A stretch of DNA of 64,000 bases, from the NCBI GenBank assembly GCA_947629395.1, contig CANRDQ010000003.1, positions 1 through 64,000 on the forward strand, read 5' to 3'. Below are positions 36,108-46,182 of the stretch, piece after piece. The notes below the pieces were generated by a model. The model saw only the letters and a program-made list of their open reading frames with translations, had not been told where the DNA came from and searched no databases. The translations under genes were made by a program, and so were the position numbers. Position 1 is the stretch's first letter. The number at the start of each line of letters is the position of its first letter. The stretch is from an uncultured Bacilli bacterium. Its GTDB lineage: Bacteria; Bacillota_I; Bacilli_A; RF39; UBA660.

Positions 36108-37040
36108 ATGAATACAAAGAGTAAAAGAAAATTGAAAGTTTTAGTAATAATGCTTATTTCTGTATGTTTTTTATCAACAGGATGTACTAAAACTTTAGTT
36201 GGAAAAGACAATAAAGCAGTAAAAAATGAAGTTACAGGTCAAAACTTAACTGAAAACATTTTATGTAAGCCAACTAATAAAGAAACTATTAAAGCTTACA
36301 AAAAAAATAAAGTAAATATTGATAAATTACCTGAGTGTGATAATTTTCAAATTAATTCTGGTAAGTATGAAGGCCTATGGACTACCATATTTGTTAAACC
36401 ATTAGCATTTATTTTAATTTTGTTAGGCAAATTAATCAATAACTATGCCCTATCACTAATTATAATAAGTTTAATAATTCGCCTTCTTTTATATCCTGTT
36501 ACTAAAAAAACAGCTATGCAATCAGAATTAATGAAAAAAGCACAACCAGAACTTCAACGTATTCAAAATAAATATAAAGATAAACAAGATCAAGAATCAA
36601 TGATGCGTCAAAGTCAAGAAATGATGATGGTTTATAAAAAATATAATATGAACCCAATGTCAGGATGTTTATTTTCATTTATTCAACTACCCCTTTTAAT
36701 AGCTTTCTTTGAAGCAGTTCAAAGAACCCCTGCTATATTTGAAGGTAAGTTTCTAGGTCTTCAATTAGGAACTACACCAATGGTTGGAATAGGTACAAGT
36801 GCTTGGTATATTTATTTAATAGTGATGATTTTAATCGCTGGTACTACATTCTACTCATTTAAGATGAATATGTCTGGAAATACTTTAGATGATAGTATGA
36901 AATCCATGCCTTATGTTATGAGTGGAATGATTATATTAATGGCTCTATTTATGCCAAGTGCATTAGGAATTTATTGGATTACAACCAATGCATTTACAAT
37001 TTTCCAAAATCAAATAGTTAAAAGGAGTACCAAAAAATGA
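36108..37040 (+). CDS. yidC: membrane protein insertase YidC (SpoIIIJ type)
   Basis: A 310-aa lipoprotein insertase. The N-terminal signal peptide ends in a lipobox (FLSTGC, Cys about 26). The five-helix YidC core starts near residue 85. Characteristic blocks are IIRLLLYPVTKKTAMQSELM with the conserved Arg, QPELQRIQNKYKDKQD in the cytoplasmic hairpin, MNPMSGCLFSFIQLPLLIAFF, and LGIYWITTNAFTIFQ near the C-terminus. It overlaps jag by 4 bp (ATGA). In Bacillus SpoIIIJ also inserts the SpoIIIA channel component SpoIIIAE. Confidence 0.95.
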   Translation: MNTKSKRKLKVLVIMLISVCFLSTGCTKTLVGKDNKAVKNEVTGQNLTENILCKPTNKETIKAYKKNKVNIDKLPECDNFQINSGKYEGLWTTIFVKPLAFILILLGKLINNYALSLIIISLIIRLLLYPVTKKTAMQSELMKKAQPELQRIQNKYKDKQDQESMMRQSQEMMMVYKKYNMNPMSGCLFSFIQLPLLIAFFEAVQRTPAIFEGKFLGLQLGTTPMVGIGTSAWYIYLIVMILIAGTTFYSFKMNMSGNTLDDSMKSMPYVMSGMIILMALFMPSALGIYWITTNAFTIFQNQIVKRSTKK

Positions 37041-37645
37041 AAAAACAAAAATATACAGGAAAAACATACGAAGATGCCGTAAAAACAGCAACAATTGATT
37101 TACAAGAAACAGAAGATAACTTAATTATTACAGAAACAGAAAGTAAACAAGGACTTTTTAGTAAGAAAGTTGAAATTGAAGTAGTAGAAAAACGTGATGT
37201 TATCGATTTTATTAAAAATTACTTAAAAGGACTTATCAAAGATTTAGGAATGTCTGCTGATATCGAAGTTAAAAAGAATGAAGGAGTACCTACTTATTCA
37301 ATATATTCAGATCATGATGCTTTATTAATAGGTAAAAATGGAAAAAATTTAAAAGCATTATCTACAATCACAGCTAATGTTGTTAAAAAAGAAGTAGGGC
37401 AACCATTCAAATTTTTAATAGATGTTAGTGATTACAAAGAAAAACATGAACAATCTTTAGTTCGTTTAGCAAAACAAGTGGCAAGAGAAGTAGCTAACAC
37501 TAAAATAGAAGTAAAAATGGATTCTATGAATTCTTATGAAAGAAGAATCATTCACAATGCTTTAACTAACAATAAGAAAGTTTATACTGAAAGTATTGGG
37601 GAAGAACCAAATCGTGCCGTTGTTGTAAAACCAAAAGAGGATTAA
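37037..37645 (+). CDS. khpB: RNA-binding protein KhpB (Jag)
   Basis: RNA-binding protein, 202 aa, with three modules: an N-terminal Jag domain (YTGKTYEDAVKTATIDLQ), a KH domain (GVPTYSIYSDHDALLIGKNGKNLKAL with the GKNG loop) and a C-terminal R3H domain (SYERRIIHNALTNNKKVYTESIG, with Arg and His). Family members act with KhpA and influence envelope growth and sporulation. It is translationally coupled to yidC. Confidence 0.95.
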   Translation: MKKQKYTGKTYEDAVKTATIDLQETEDNLIITETESKQGLFSKKVEIEVVEKRDVIDFIKNYLKGLIKDLGMSADIEVKKNEGVPTYSIYSDHDALLIGKNGKNLKALSTITANVVKKEVGQPFKFLIDVSDYKEKHEQSLVRLAKQVAREVANTKIEVKMDSMNSYERRIIHNALTNNKKVYTESIGEEPNRAVVVKPKED

Positions 37646-37662
37646 TAAATTCTCTTTTTTAT
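37629..37662 (+). terminator. weak jag terminator
   Basis: AAGAG and CTCTT pair across the stop codon of jag, followed by T-rich sequence. The stem is short and may only partly terminate. Confidence 0.4.
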
Positions 37663-37674
37663 TATTAGAAAATA

Positions 37675-37683
37675 TGCTATAAT
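37675..37683 (+). promoter_or_regulatory. mnmE promoter (extended -10)
   Basis: TGCTATAAT, an extended -10 about 30 bp upstream of mnmE. No clear -35 is visible. Confidence 0.5.
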
Positions 37684-37713
37684 ATCACGGAAAGAGAAAA
37701 AGGAAGTGATATA

Positions 37714-39072
37714 ATGAATGACACTATTGCTGCAATTTCTACTAGTTTAGGAGTAGGTGCAATTTCCATCATTAGGGTAAGTGGTGAAGAAGCAATATCT
37801 ACAGTAAATAAATTTTTTAGAGGTAAAGATTTAACAAAAGTAGAAAGTCATACTATTAATTATGGATATATTGTTGATCGTGATGAAGTAATAGATGAAG
37901 TATTAGTATCTATAATGAAAGGTCCTAAAACATTTACAAGGGAAGATGTAGTTGAAATCAATTGCCATGGTGGAATCATGTGTACCAATAAAATTTTAGA
38001 ATTATTATTAACTACCAATATCCGTTTAGCCGAACCAGGTGAATTTACTAAAAGAGCTTTCTTAAATGGAAGAATTGATTTAGTGGAAAGTGAAGCTATA
38101 ATGGATTTAATAGAAAGTAAGAGTGAAGAGGCACGACGTGTAGCGATTGATCAAATGTCAGGAAAAACTTCTAATTTGATAAAAAAATTTAGAGAAGAGT
38201 TAAAAGCAATCATTTCTAATATAGAAGTAAATATTGATTATCCAGAATATCAAGATATAGAAGAAATAACTAAAGATAAAATAAAAGAAGTTTTACCACA
38301 ATTACAATCTAAATTAGATGAATTAGTAGAACAATCTCAAAATGTTAAATTAGTTAAAGATGGTATAAAAACAGTTATAGTTGGAAAACCAAACGTAGGT
38401 AAGAGTAGTATTCTAAATTTATTTTTAGACCAAGATAAAGCTATTGTTACTGATATTCCTGGAACTACTAGAGATATAGTCGAAGGTGAAGTTTATTTAA
38501 ATGGAATATTATTAAATATTATAGACACTGCAGGAATTAGACAGAGTAGTGATGCTGTTGAAAATATAGGAGTTCAAAAGAGTTTAGATTCTATCGAAGA
38601 AGCAGATTTAGTAATATTAGTGCTTGATTCTTCAAGAGATTTAGATACAGAAGACTATAAAATTATAGAAAAACTAAGAGATAAAAAATATATCACAGTC
38701 CTTAATAAAAACGATTTATCAAAAAGAATAAACTTAGAAATAGAAACAGAACTAAAAAATGTAGTTTCAACTAATACTACAAGTCCTGAAGGAATAAAAC
38801 AATTACGAGATAAAATAAAAGAACTATTTGATTTAGAAGAACTAAATAAAAAAGATTACAATTATTTAACCAATACCAGACAAGTAACTTTAGTAAAGAA
38901 AGCTTCAAATAGTTTAAAAGAAGCTAAGAATGCTTTAGATAACGAATTACCTGTAGATATGATTGAAGTTAGTATAAGAGAAGCATTCGATTTGTTAGGT
39001 GAAGTAATAGGTGAAGTGTATGATGAAGAAATACTTGATCACTTATTTGAAAATTTCTGTGTAGGAAAATAG
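37714..39072 (+). CDS. mnmE: tRNA modification GTPase MnmE
   Basis: GTPase that, with MnmG, makes the 5-carboxymethylaminomethyl group on wobble uridine. The 452-aa protein has the N-terminal folate-binding domain (DTIAAISTSLGVGAISIIR), a helical domain, and an inserted G domain with GKPNVGKSS, DIPGTTRD, DTAG and NKND. The obligatory C-terminal CVGK (FCVGK) carries the functional Cys. It lies 12 bp before mnmG. GGAAGTGA precedes the ATG. Confidence 0.97.
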   Translation: MNDTIAAISTSLGVGAISIIRVSGEEAISTVNKFFRGKDLTKVESHTINYGYIVDRDEVIDEVLVSIMKGPKTFTREDVVEINCHGGIMCTNKILELLLTTNIRLAEPGEFTKRAFLNGRIDLVESEAIMDLIESKSEEARRVAIDQMSGKTSNLIKKFREELKAIISNIEVNIDYPEYQDIEEITKDKIKEVLPQLQSKLDELVEQSQNVKLVKDGIKTVIVGKPNVGKSSILNLFLDQDKAIVTDIPGTTRDIVEGEVYLNGILLNIIDTAGIRQSSDAVENIGVQKSLDSIEEADLVILVLDSSRDLDTEDYKIIEKLRDKKYITVLNKNDLSKRINLEIETELKNVVSTNTTSPEGIKQLRDKIKELFDLEELNKKDYNYLTNTRQVTLVKKASNSLKEAKNALDNELPVDMIEVSIREAFDLLGEVIGEVYDEEILDHLFENFCVGK

Positions 39073-39084
39073 GAAGTGAATAAA

Positions 39085-40953
39085 ATGAAATATGAAATAA
39101 TAGTAGTAGGTGGAGGACATGCAGGTTGTGAAGCATCTTTAGCTGCAGCTCGTATTGGACACAAAACACTACTTATAACAGGAAATAAACACAATATAGC
39201 AGATATGCCTTGTAATCCATCAATAGGAGGACCTGCGAAAGGTATAGTCGTTAGAGAAATAGATGCTCTAGGTGGAGAAATGGGTAAAAATGCCGATAAA
39301 GGTTCAATTCAAATGAAAATGTTGAACACCAAAAAAGGTCCTGCTGTAAGAGCATTACGTGCTCAGGCTGATAAAATAGTTTATCCAAGAGAAATGTTAA
39401 AAACTATGGAGCAGGAAGAAAATTTAACTATTTTAGAAGGAATGGTTGAAGATTTAGTTGTCGAAAATAAACAAATAAAAGCTGTAGTTTTAGCAAACGG
39501 AGAGAAAATAGAAGCTCAAGCTGTCATACTAACAACTGGAACTTATCTTAAAGGACAAGTTTTAGTAGGAAGTGAGAAGAAAAGTAGTGGACCACATGGA
39601 GAAAAACCAAGCTTATATTTAAGTGATAAATTAAGAGAATTAGGTTTTACAATATTAAGACTAAAAACAGGAACACCTCCTAGACTTGAAAAGTCTTCAA
39701 TTGACTATACTAAAACGCAAGTAGAAACAGGAGATTCAGAAGTACACAACTTTTCTTTCTATGAAAAGACAGATTATATTCCCGAAGAGCAAACTCCATG
39801 TCATTTAATCTATACTAACGAAGAAACTCATAAAATTATTAGAGAACATTTAAACGAATCAAGTATGTATGGTGGTTATGTAGAAGGAGTAGGACCTAGA
39901 TATTGTCCATCAATAGAAGATAAAGTTGTTCGTTTTGCTGATAAAGAACGTCATCAATTATTTTTAGAGCCTGAAAGTCTTTATTATGATGATATATATC
40001 TTCAAGGTTTTTCTACTAGTATGCCTCACTATGTTCAAGAACAAATGGTACACAGTTTACCAGGTTTAGAAAATGTTAAAATTTTAAAATATGCTTATGC
40101 TATAGAATATGATGCTATTGACTCAAGACAATTAAAAAGAAGCCTAGAAAGTAAAATAGTAGAAGGTCTATTCACCGCAGGTCAAATTAATGGTACTAGT
40201 GGTTATGAAGAAGCCGCAGGACAAGGTCTAATCGCCGGAATTAATGCAGCATTAAAAATAGAAGGTAAAGAGCCTCTAATCTTAAAAAGAAATGAATCAT
40301 ATATTGGAGTTTTAATTGATGATTTAGTAACAAAAGGAGTAAAAGATCCATATCGACTTTTAACTTCTCGTGCCGAATATCGATTGTTACTTCGTCATGA
40401 TAATGCTGATTTAAGACTTAGTGAATATGGACATCAAGTTGGATTATTAAAAGAAGATTATTATCAAAAGTTTTTACATAAAAAAGAAGATATTCATAAC
40501 TTAATAGAATTTTTACAAACAAATAAAGTTACTCCAACCAAAGAAGTTAATGAACATCTAAAAAATATTAATTCAACAGAATTAAAAGATGGTATTACTT
40601 TATATAATTTATTAAAGAGACCAGAAGTAACAATGGAAGATATTAAGAAATTTTATCCATTAGATTATTCAAAAGAAGTATTAGAACAAGTTGAAATAAA
40701 TATTAAATATGAAGGATACATCAAAAAATCCTTAAGAGAAGCTCAAAAAATGTTAGAATTAGAAAATAAAAAGATTCCAGAAGATATTGATTATGAAAAA
40801 ATTCCTAATATAGCTAGTGAAGCTCGTCAAAAATTATCAGAAATTCGTCCTACATCCATTGGACAAGCCTCTAGAATAAGTGGAGTAAATCCTGCCGATA
40901 TTTCTATTTTAATGGTTTATTTACGAAAGAAGAATCGTGATGACATGGAATAA
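39085..40953 (+). CDS. mnmG: tRNA modification enzyme MnmG (GidA)
   Basis: FAD-dependent partner of MnmE, 622 aa from the chosen ATG. The dinucleotide-binding motif [12 protein letters not shown] lies near the N-terminus. [11 protein letters not shown], with the conserved Cys, and the later block [19 protein letters not shown] are diagnostic. The C-terminal helical domain ends in [19 protein letters not shown] three codons upstream is an alternative start, but AGGAAG spacing favours the ATG. The end overlaps rsmG by 17 bp. Confidence 0.97.
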   Translation: MKYEIIVVGGGHAGCEASLAAARIGHKTLLITGNKHNIADMPCNPSIGGPAKGIVVREIDALGGEMGKNADKGSIQMKMLNTKKGPAVRALRAQADKIVYPREMLKTMEQEENLTILEGMVEDLVVENKQIKAVVLANGEKIEAQAVILTTGTYLKGQVLVGSEKKSSGPHGEKPSLYLSDKLRELGFTILRLKTGTPPRLEKSSIDYTKTQVETGDSEVHNFSFYEKTDYIPEEQTPCHLIYTNEETHKIIREHLNESSMYGGYVEGVGPRYCPSIEDKVVRFADKERHQLFLEPESLYYDDIYLQGFSTSMPHYVQEQMVHSLPGLENVKILKYAYAIEYDAIDSRQLKRSLESKIVEGLFTAGQINGTSGYEEAAGQGLIAGINAALKIEGKEPLILKRNESYIGVLIDDLVTKGVKDPYRLLTSRAEYRLLLRHDNADLRLSEYGHQVGLLKEDYYQKFLHKKEDIHNLIEFLQTNKVTPTKEVNEHLKNINSTELKDGITLYNLLKRPEVTMEDIKKFYPLDYSKEVLEQVEINIKYEGYIKKSLREAQKMLELENKKIPEDIDYEKIPNIASEARQKLSEIRPTSIGQASRISGVNPADISILMVYLRKKNRDDME

Positions 40954-41584
40954 TTTTTTAGAAGAAGTACACTTATTAGGTATTGATTTAACTAAAGAAC
41001 AACAAGAAAAACTACTTAAGTTTTATCAATTATTAATAGAATGGAATCAAAAAATAAATTTGACTAGAATCACAACTGCAGAAGAAGTCTATGAAAAACA
41101 TTTTTATGATAGTTTAACCTTAATTAAAGTAGTCGATTTAAGAAACCAAGATACTTTACTTGATATAGGAACAGGAGCAGGTTTTCCAGGTATCGTTTTA
41201 AAAATATGTTTTCCAAACTTAAAAATAACTTTATTAGATTCACTATTAAAAAGAGTTAATTATCTAAATGAAATAATAAAAGAATTAGACCTAAAAGATA
41301 TAGAAGCTATCCATGCAAGAGCAGAAGACTATCAAAAAACACAGAAAAAATACGATGTAGTTACTTCCCGTGCTGTAGCGAGATTACCTAAATTATTAGG
41401 TTATACATTACCTTTTGTAAAAGAAAATGGAATGTTTGTTGCTATGAAAGCCAGTGTCGAAGAAGAAATAAAAGAATCTATCAGTATTTTAAGCAATAAA
41501 AAGTTCTACATAGATAAAATTGAAACTTTTACTTTACCAAAAGAAAAAAGTCTACGTAATCTAGTAGTAATTAAAAAGAAATAA
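40937..41584 (+). CDS. rsmG: 16S rRNA m7G527 methyltransferase RsmG
   Basis: SAM-dependent enzyme, 215 aa, that methylates G527 of 16S rRNA; loss gives low-level streptomycin resistance in many bacteria. The fold signature [16 protein letters not shown] is at about 73-88. [20 protein letters not shown] and the MKAS segment are typical. The start is either GTG at 40937 or the adjoining ATG at 40940, both inside the mnmG end, suggesting coupling. In Bacillus noc follows rsmG; here noc is on the other arm and yabP follows. Confidence 0.95.
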   Translation: MMTWNNFLEEVHLLGIDLTKEQQEKLLKFYQLLIEWNQKINLTRITTAEEVYEKHFYDSLTLIKVVDLRNQDTLLDIGTGAGFPGIVLKICFPNLKITLLDSLLKRVNYLNEIIKELDLKDIEAIHARAEDYQKTQKKYDVVTSRAVARLPKLLGYTLPFVKENGMFVAMKASVEEEIKESISILSNKKFYIDKIETFTLPKEKSLRNLVVIKKK

Positions 41585-41631
41585 AAGTTCTAAAACAAAT
41601 AGTCCATCATATAATCCATTAGGAGGAGCAA

Positions 41632-41922
41632 ATGGACAATAAAGAAACAATCACTAATTATAATCATGGTGTTAATTTAGTAGAACGAAAGAATCTAGTG
41701 ATATCCGGTGTAAAGAAAATAGATAATTTTGATAAAGAACAATTCTTAATAGAAACAGTAATGGGATCTTTATTGATTAAAGGTGAAGAACTAGTATTAG
41801 TAAAACTAGATACTTTACAAGGTAATTTAGCCATCAAAGGAATGGTAAAAAGTTTATCCTATCTAGACGAAAGTCAAAAAAGAGATAAAGATAATAGTAT
41901 ATTTAATAGGTTATTTAAATAA
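41632..41922 (+). CDS. yabP: sporulation protein YabP
   Basis: A 96-aa protein of the YabP/YqfC family, required for normal spore formation and probably located at the forespore membrane. The block NLVISGVKKIDNFDKEQFLIET followed by GSLLIKGEELVLVKLD, then LAIKG and SYLD, matches YabP. A strong AGGAGGAG ribosome site precedes the ATG. It shares one base with yabQ (TAATG). In Bacillus yabP-yabQ-divIC are likewise adjacent. Confidence 0.92.
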   Translation: MDNKETITNYNHGVNLVERKNLVISGVKKIDNFDKEQFLIETVMGSLLIKGEELVLVKLDTLQGNLAIKGMVKSLSYLDESQKRDKDNSIFNRLFK

Positions 41923-42245
41923 TGAATTTAAAAATCCAAATAATTTCATTACTAGTATCTTTAATATATGGTTACATCTTTTCTATTTTAGTAAACATAA
42001 ATTACTATTTTCTTTTTTCTAAAAAAAAGAGCTTTAAAATATTAATGAATATAATATTCATCTTAGATTGTGGCTTATTATATTTTTTAATTATAAAAAA
42101 AATAAATAATGCTAATATTCATTATTATCTATATATAATGATAGGTATTGGATTTTCATTAGGATATATAAAAACAAAATTTCTACGAGAATATTTATTA
42201 AAAGTTTATTGCAAAATCTGTAAATACTTTAAAACACAAGAGTAA
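41922..42245 (+). CDS. yabQ: spore cortex biosynthesis protein YabQ
   Basis: A 107-aa membrane protein with about four hydrophobic segments (residues about 5-27, 40-58, 68-83 and a weaker one) and a basic C-terminus. Sequence is divergent, but LVSLIYGYIFSILVNINYYFL, the charged turn, and the position directly after yabP and before divIC identify it as YabQ. Bacillus YabQ is needed for cortex formation and sits in the outer forespore membrane. A terminator overlaps its stop. Confidence 0.8.
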   Translation: MNLKIQIISLLVSLIYGYIFSILVNINYYFLFSKKKSFKILMNIIFILDCGLLYFLIIKKINNANIHYYLYIMIGIGFSLGYIKTKFLREYLLKVYCKICKYFKTQE

Positions 42246-42278
42246 CTTTAAGCATAACATATTTAAAGTTATTCTTTT
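42240..42278 (+). terminator. yabPQ terminator
   Basis: GAGTAACTTTAA pairs with TTAAAGTTATTC (12 bp, one G-U), followed by TTTT, C, TTTTT. It separates the sporulation pair from divIC. Confidence 0.8.
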
Positions 42279-42338
42279 CTTTTTCTTTTCAATATTATGT
42301 CTAAAAATGTCAATGACAAAAAAATACAATAACTTTTC

Positions 42339-42366
42339 TTGAAGAAAAATAATAGAATGTTATAAT
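42339..42366 (+). promoter_or_regulatory. divIC promoter
   Basis: TTGAAG, 16-bp spacer, TATAAT with an extended TGT, about 25 bp upstream of divIC. Confidence 0.65.
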
Positions 42367-42392
42367 GTATGTTAGAAAGGTAGGTAGACATT

Positions 42393-42686
42393 ATGGCCAA
42401 AAAGAAAAAGTTAAAAAAGTCTGGTAAACGTCTTTTAGTATGTGGTTTAGGCTCAATTTTTGTTATAGTGTTTACCACATTTACTATTGGAAGATATTGG
42501 GTAGAAATAGCTGATAAATACCAAGAAAAAAAAGAATTAACAAAGCAATTAACAAAGTTAAAAGAAAAAGAAGAAGAACTTCAAGGTGATGCTGAAAGAC
42601 TACAAAATTCTGACTATATAGCAAGATATGCTAGAGAAAAATACAATTATTCTAAAGAAGGAGAGTTTATTTTACGAATTCCGTAG
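42393..42686 (+). CDS. divIC: septum formation protein DivIC/FtsB-like
   Basis: A 97-aa bitopic membrane protein: basic cytoplasmic N-terminus (MAKKKKLKKSGKR), one membrane segment (about 15-35), then a coiled coil (YQEKKELTKQLTKLKEKEEELQ) and the conserved end ARYAREKYNYSKEGEFILRIP. DivIC acts with DivIB and FtsL in the divisome. Its position between yabQ and tilS matches Bacillus. Confidence 0.92.
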   Translation: MAKKKKLKKSGKRLLVCGLGSIFVIVFTTFTIGRYWVEIADKYQEKKELTKQLTKLKEKEEELQGDAERLQNSDYIARYAREKYNYSKEGEFILRIP

Positions 42687-42754
42687 AATAAACTTTTTTA
42701 TTTTTATTGATATCTGAGACTAAATTAGATACAATGTTATTTGGAGATGAAGTT

Positions 42755-44068
42755 ATGAATAACAGACTAGAAGAATTTAACTTTCAAGAAAATGATACTG
42801 TTGTTTTAGGATGCTCTGCTGGACCTGATTCTATGGCATTATTTAATATGTTATTAGAAGCTAGAGAAAAATATAAAATAAATTTAGTATGTGCTCATGT
42901 TAATCACAATAAAAGAAAGCAGAGTATTGAAGAACAAGCTTTTTTAGAAAAGTTTTGTCAACAACAAAAAGTTATGTTTGAAACTATGACCATCACAGAA
43001 TATGGTGATGATAATTTTCATAATGAAGCCAGAAATATACGTTATCATTTTTTTGAAGATATAGTTTTAAAATATGATGCCAAATATTTAATGACAGCTC
43101 ATCATGGAGATGATTTAATAGAAACAATTTTAATGCGAATTGCTAGAGGATCTAATCTTCAAGGTTACAGCGGATTCCAAGAAATTGTAGATATGGATAA
43201 TTATCAAATAATAAGACCACTCATAAATGTTACAAAAGATGAAATTTTAGAATATGATAAAAAACATCATGTAACTTATTATATTGATGAATCTAATAAA
43301 GATGATAAATATACAAGAAATAGATATCGTAAATATGTGTTACCATTTTTAAAAGAAGAAAATCCTGATATTCATCTTAAATTCTTAAAATTTAGCCGTA
43401 ATCTAAAAGAAGCTTCAAAATTTATTGAACAACAAAGAGATAAAGCTATGAAAAGAACTGTTAAAGATGAAAAAATTAATATAGAAGAATTTTTAAAAAC
43501 CGACGAATATTTACAAAAAGAAATATTATATTATTTAGTATCAGAGTATTATCAAGATGATTTACTACTAATTAGTGATCGTCATATAGAATTAATGTTA
43601 GAAATGATTCATAGAAAAAAAGCTAATATTGAAATTAATTTACCAAATGATGTATGTGCAATTAAAAGTTATAACACTTTTTATCTTAAAAGAAATACAG
43701 AAGAGGTTAATCAATATGAAATACAATTTGATACCTATTCAAAGTTACCTAATGGTCATGTAATCGAAAGCGTTTTAGAAGTAGAAGGCAATAGTAATAA
43801 CATTTGTAGATTAAATAGTGCCGAAGTATCTTTACCATTAACAGTTAGAACCCGAAATGTTGGAGATAAGATTGCCGTAAAAGGTTTAAATGGTACTAAA
43901 AAGGTAAAAGATATTTTTATTGATAAGAAAATAGCCTTAAATCAAAGAGATATCTGGCCAATAGTTGCCGATGCCAAAGGTAATATAGTGTGGATTCCAG
44001 GATTAAAAAAATCTAAATTTGATAAGAAAAAAAGTGAAACATATGATATAATATTAGAATATCGATAA
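42755..44068 (+). CDS. tilS: tRNA(Ile)-lysidine synthase TilS
   Basis: ATP-dependent enzyme that changes C34 of tRNA-Ile(CAU) to lysidine, essential for AUA decoding. From the chosen ATG (GGAG about 8 nt upstream) it has 437 aa. The PP-loop reads GCSAGPDSMALF, with Ala in place of the first Gly of the usual SGGxDS. The other motifs (CAHVNHNKR, TAHHGDDLIETILMRIARG, IIRPLI) are intact. The C-terminal domain ends LPLTVRTRNVGDKIAVKG and WIPGLKKS. It precedes ftsH by 14 bp. Hpt, which usually lies between them, is absent. Confidence 0.95.
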   Translation: MNNRLEEFNFQENDTVVLGCSAGPDSMALFNMLLEAREKYKINLVCAHVNHNKRKQSIEEQAFLEKFCQQQKVMFETMTITEYGDDNFHNEARNIRYHFFEDIVLKYDAKYLMTAHHGDDLIETILMRIARGSNLQGYSGFQEIVDMDNYQIIRPLINVTKDEILEYDKKHHVTYYIDESNKDDKYTRNRYRKYVLPFLKEENPDIHLKFLKFSRNLKEASKFIEQQRDKAMKRTVKDEKINIEEFLKTDEYLQKEILYYLVSEYYQDDLLLISDRHIELMLEMIHRKKANIEINLPNDVCAIKSYNTFYLKRNTEEVNQYEIQFDTYSKLPNGHVIESVLEVEGNSNNICRLNSAEVSLPLTVRTRNVGDKIAVKGLNGTKKVKDIFIDKKIALNQRDIWPIVADAKGNIVWIPGLKKSKFDKKKSETYDIILEYR

Positions 44069-44082
44069 GAAGGAGAAGAAAA

Positions 44083-46116
44083 ATGAATACAATGAATAAG
44101 AAAAATGTAAAAAAAGGACTACTTCCTTATCTATTTTTAGCATTGATATTATTAGGAGTATTTTACTTTTTCAATGTTTTAAATCAAAAAGTAAATGTCT
44201 TAACCTATAATGAATTCATGAAACAATTAGATAAAGGTAATGTCGAGGAATTAGAATTAGTTCCAAGAGAAAGAGCAGTTACTTATGAAGTTACAGGAAA
44301 AATTAAAGGTTATAAAGAAAATGAAACTTATTTTGCTAGATTACCACTTAGTGATGAAGTTATTAAGAAAATAACAGAAGCTAGTGAACATAATGATTTT
44401 GAATTCACAACAGAAGCAGATCCAGAATCAAGTTCATTACTATATGTTATCGTTAACATTTTACCATTTGTTATCTTAATTGGAGTTGCTTTCTTCTTCT
44501 TTTCACGTCAAATGGGTGCTAATAAGAGTTCCCTTGATTTTGGAAAGAGTAAAGCAAAACTAAATAGTGATAAAAATAAAGTTACATTTAAAGATGTAGC
44601 CGGCTTAAAAGAAGAAAAAGAAGAAGTAAAAGAATTAATTGATTTCTTAAAAAATCCAAAGAAATTCCAAAAATTAGGAGCTAGAATTCCTAAAGGAGTT
44701 TTATTAGTAGGTCCTCCAGGAACAGGTAAAACATTACTTGCTCGTGCTGTAGCAGGAGAAGCTAATGTACCATTCTATTTTATAAGTGGTTCTGATTTCG
44801 TAGAACTATTTGTCGGTGTTGGAGCTAGCCGTGTTAGAGATATGTTCCAACAAGCTAAAAGAAATGCACCATGTCTAATCTTTATTGATGAAATTGATGC
44901 TGTAGGACGTCAAAGAGGAACAGGACTTGGTGGAGGACACGATGAAAGAGAACAAACTTTAAACCAATTATTAACTGAAATGGATGGATTTGGTGAAAAT
45001 GAAGGAATTATTATCATTGCTGCAACAAACCGTCCTGATGTTTTAGACCCAGCTTTACTTCGTCCAGGAAGATTTGACCGTCAAGTAACAGTTAATCTAC
45101 CAGATGTTAGAGGACGTGAAGAAATTTTAGCAGTTCACGCTAGAAATAAGACTTTAGCAAGTTCAGTTACACTTAAGAATTTAGCTAAAAGAACTCCAGG
45201 ATTTAGTGGAGCCGATCTAGAAAACTTATTAAATGAAGCTGCTTTACTTGCTGTTCGTAGAAATAAAAATAAAATTACTATGAGTGAAGTAGATGAAGCA
45301 ACAGATAGAGTTTTAATGGGACCAGCTAAAACAAGTAAAAAATATAGTGAAAATGATCGTAAATTAGTTGCTTACCATGAAGCAGGACATGCCGTTATTG
45401 GTTTAAAACTACAAGGTGCTTGTGATGTTCAAAAAATTACAATCATTCCACGTGGACCAGCTGGTGGATATACAATGATGTTACCATCTGAAGAAAAAAT
45501 AAATGCAACTAAAACAGATTTATTAGAACAAATTACAGGATTACTTGGAGGTCGTGTAGCTGAAGAATTAACATTTAAAGAAATTACAACAGGAGCTCAT
45601 AATGACTTTGAAAAAGCTACTAAAATTGCTCGTTCTATGGTTACAGAATATGGAATGAGTGATTTAGGACCATTACAATTTGAACAACAAGAAGGTAGTG
45701 TCTTCTTAGGAAGAGATTATAACAAACCACAACATTTCTCAAATGAGGTTGCACATGAAATAGATACTGAAATGAGAAAAATAGTTAATGATTGTTATAA
45801 AAAAGCAACTACAATCTTAAAAGAAAATAGTGATTTATTAGAATTAATTGCTAACGTATTACTAGAATACGAAACTATCACAAAAGAACAAATTGATTAT
45901 TTAGTAGAACATAAAGAAATGCCAAAAGAAGATGAAAATACAACACTTGAATCAATGTCTATTACTAACTTAAGAAAGAAAGCTAAAGAAGAAGGAATAG
46001 AATCAGCAGATAAGATGACTAAGGCAGAATTACTAAAGAAATTAGATAGTTCATATAAACTTGATAGTGATGATGAAGAAGAAGTAGAAGAAGAAGATAA
46101 AGAATTGGATGAATAA
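44083..46116 (+). CDS. ftsH: ATP-dependent membrane protease FtsH with Rho-N/HeH-like tail
   Basis: Membrane AAA+ metalloprotease, 677 aa. Two N-terminal membrane segments flank an extracytoplasmic domain. The AAA domain has Walker A GPPGTGKT, Walker [12 protein letters not shown] and the second region of homology. Zinc-binding HEAGH follows in [12 protein letters not shown]. After the protease domain there is an extra part: residues about 622-655 ([18 protein letters not shown], then [12 protein letters not shown]) resemble a Rho N-terminal/HeH-SAP-like helical module, followed by an acidic tail. Most FtsH proteins end soon after the protease domain with an unstructured tail. AAGGAG precedes the ATG. 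Confidence 0.95.
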   Translation: MNTMNKKNVKKGLLPYLFLALILLGVFYFFNVLNQKVNVLTYNEFMKQLDKGNVEELELVPRERAVTYEVTGKIKGYKENETYFARLPLSDEVIKKITEASEHNDFEFTTEADPESSSLLYVIVNILPFVILIGVAFFFFSRQMGANKSSLDFGKSKAKLNSDKNKVTFKDVAGLKEEKEEVKELIDFLKNPKKFQKLGARIPKGVLLVGPPGTGKTLLARAVAGEANVPFYFISGSDFVELFVGVGASRVRDMFQQAKRNAPCLIFIDEIDAVGRQRGTGLGGGHDEREQTLNQLLTEMDGFGENEGIIIIAATNRPDVLDPALLRPGRFDRQVTVNLPDVRGREEILAVHARNKTLASSVTLKNLAKRTPGFSGADLENLLNEAALLAVRRNKNKITMSEVDEATDRVLMGPAKTSKKYSENDRKLVAYHEAGHAVIGLKLQGACDVQKITIIPRGPAGGYTMMLPSEEKINATKTDLLEQITGLLGGRVAEELTFKEITTGAHNDFEKATKIARSMVTEYGMSDLGPLQFEQQEGSVFLGRDYNKPQHFSNEVAHEIDTEMRKIVNDCYKKATTILKENSDLLELIANVLLEYETITKEQIDYLVEHKEMPKEDENTTLESMSITNLRKKAKEEGIESADKMTKAELLKKLDSSYKLDSDDEEEVEEEDKELDE

Positions 46117-46135
46117 AAATCATTCAATTCTTTTT
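46100..46135 (+). terminator. ftsH terminator
   Basis: AAGAATTGGATGA pairs with TCATTCAATTCTT (13 bp, one G-U) around a 7-nt loop that includes the stop codon, followed by T-rich sequence. Confidence 0.85.
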
Positions 46136-46150
46136 ATTTTGTAAGTTTTC

Positions 46151-46159
46151 TGTTATAAT
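46151..46159 (+). promoter_or_regulatory. mscL promoter (extended -10)
   Basis: TGTTATAAT, an extended -10 about 24 bp upstream of mscL. No strong -35. Confidence 0.5.
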
Positions 46160-46182
46160 AGGCGTGTTAGGAGTGATTAGAT

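Noticed and set aside
41608..41615. CATATAAT before yabP as a SigE -10
   Set aside because: The implied transcript start would fall within the ribosome site, and no matching -35 element is present.
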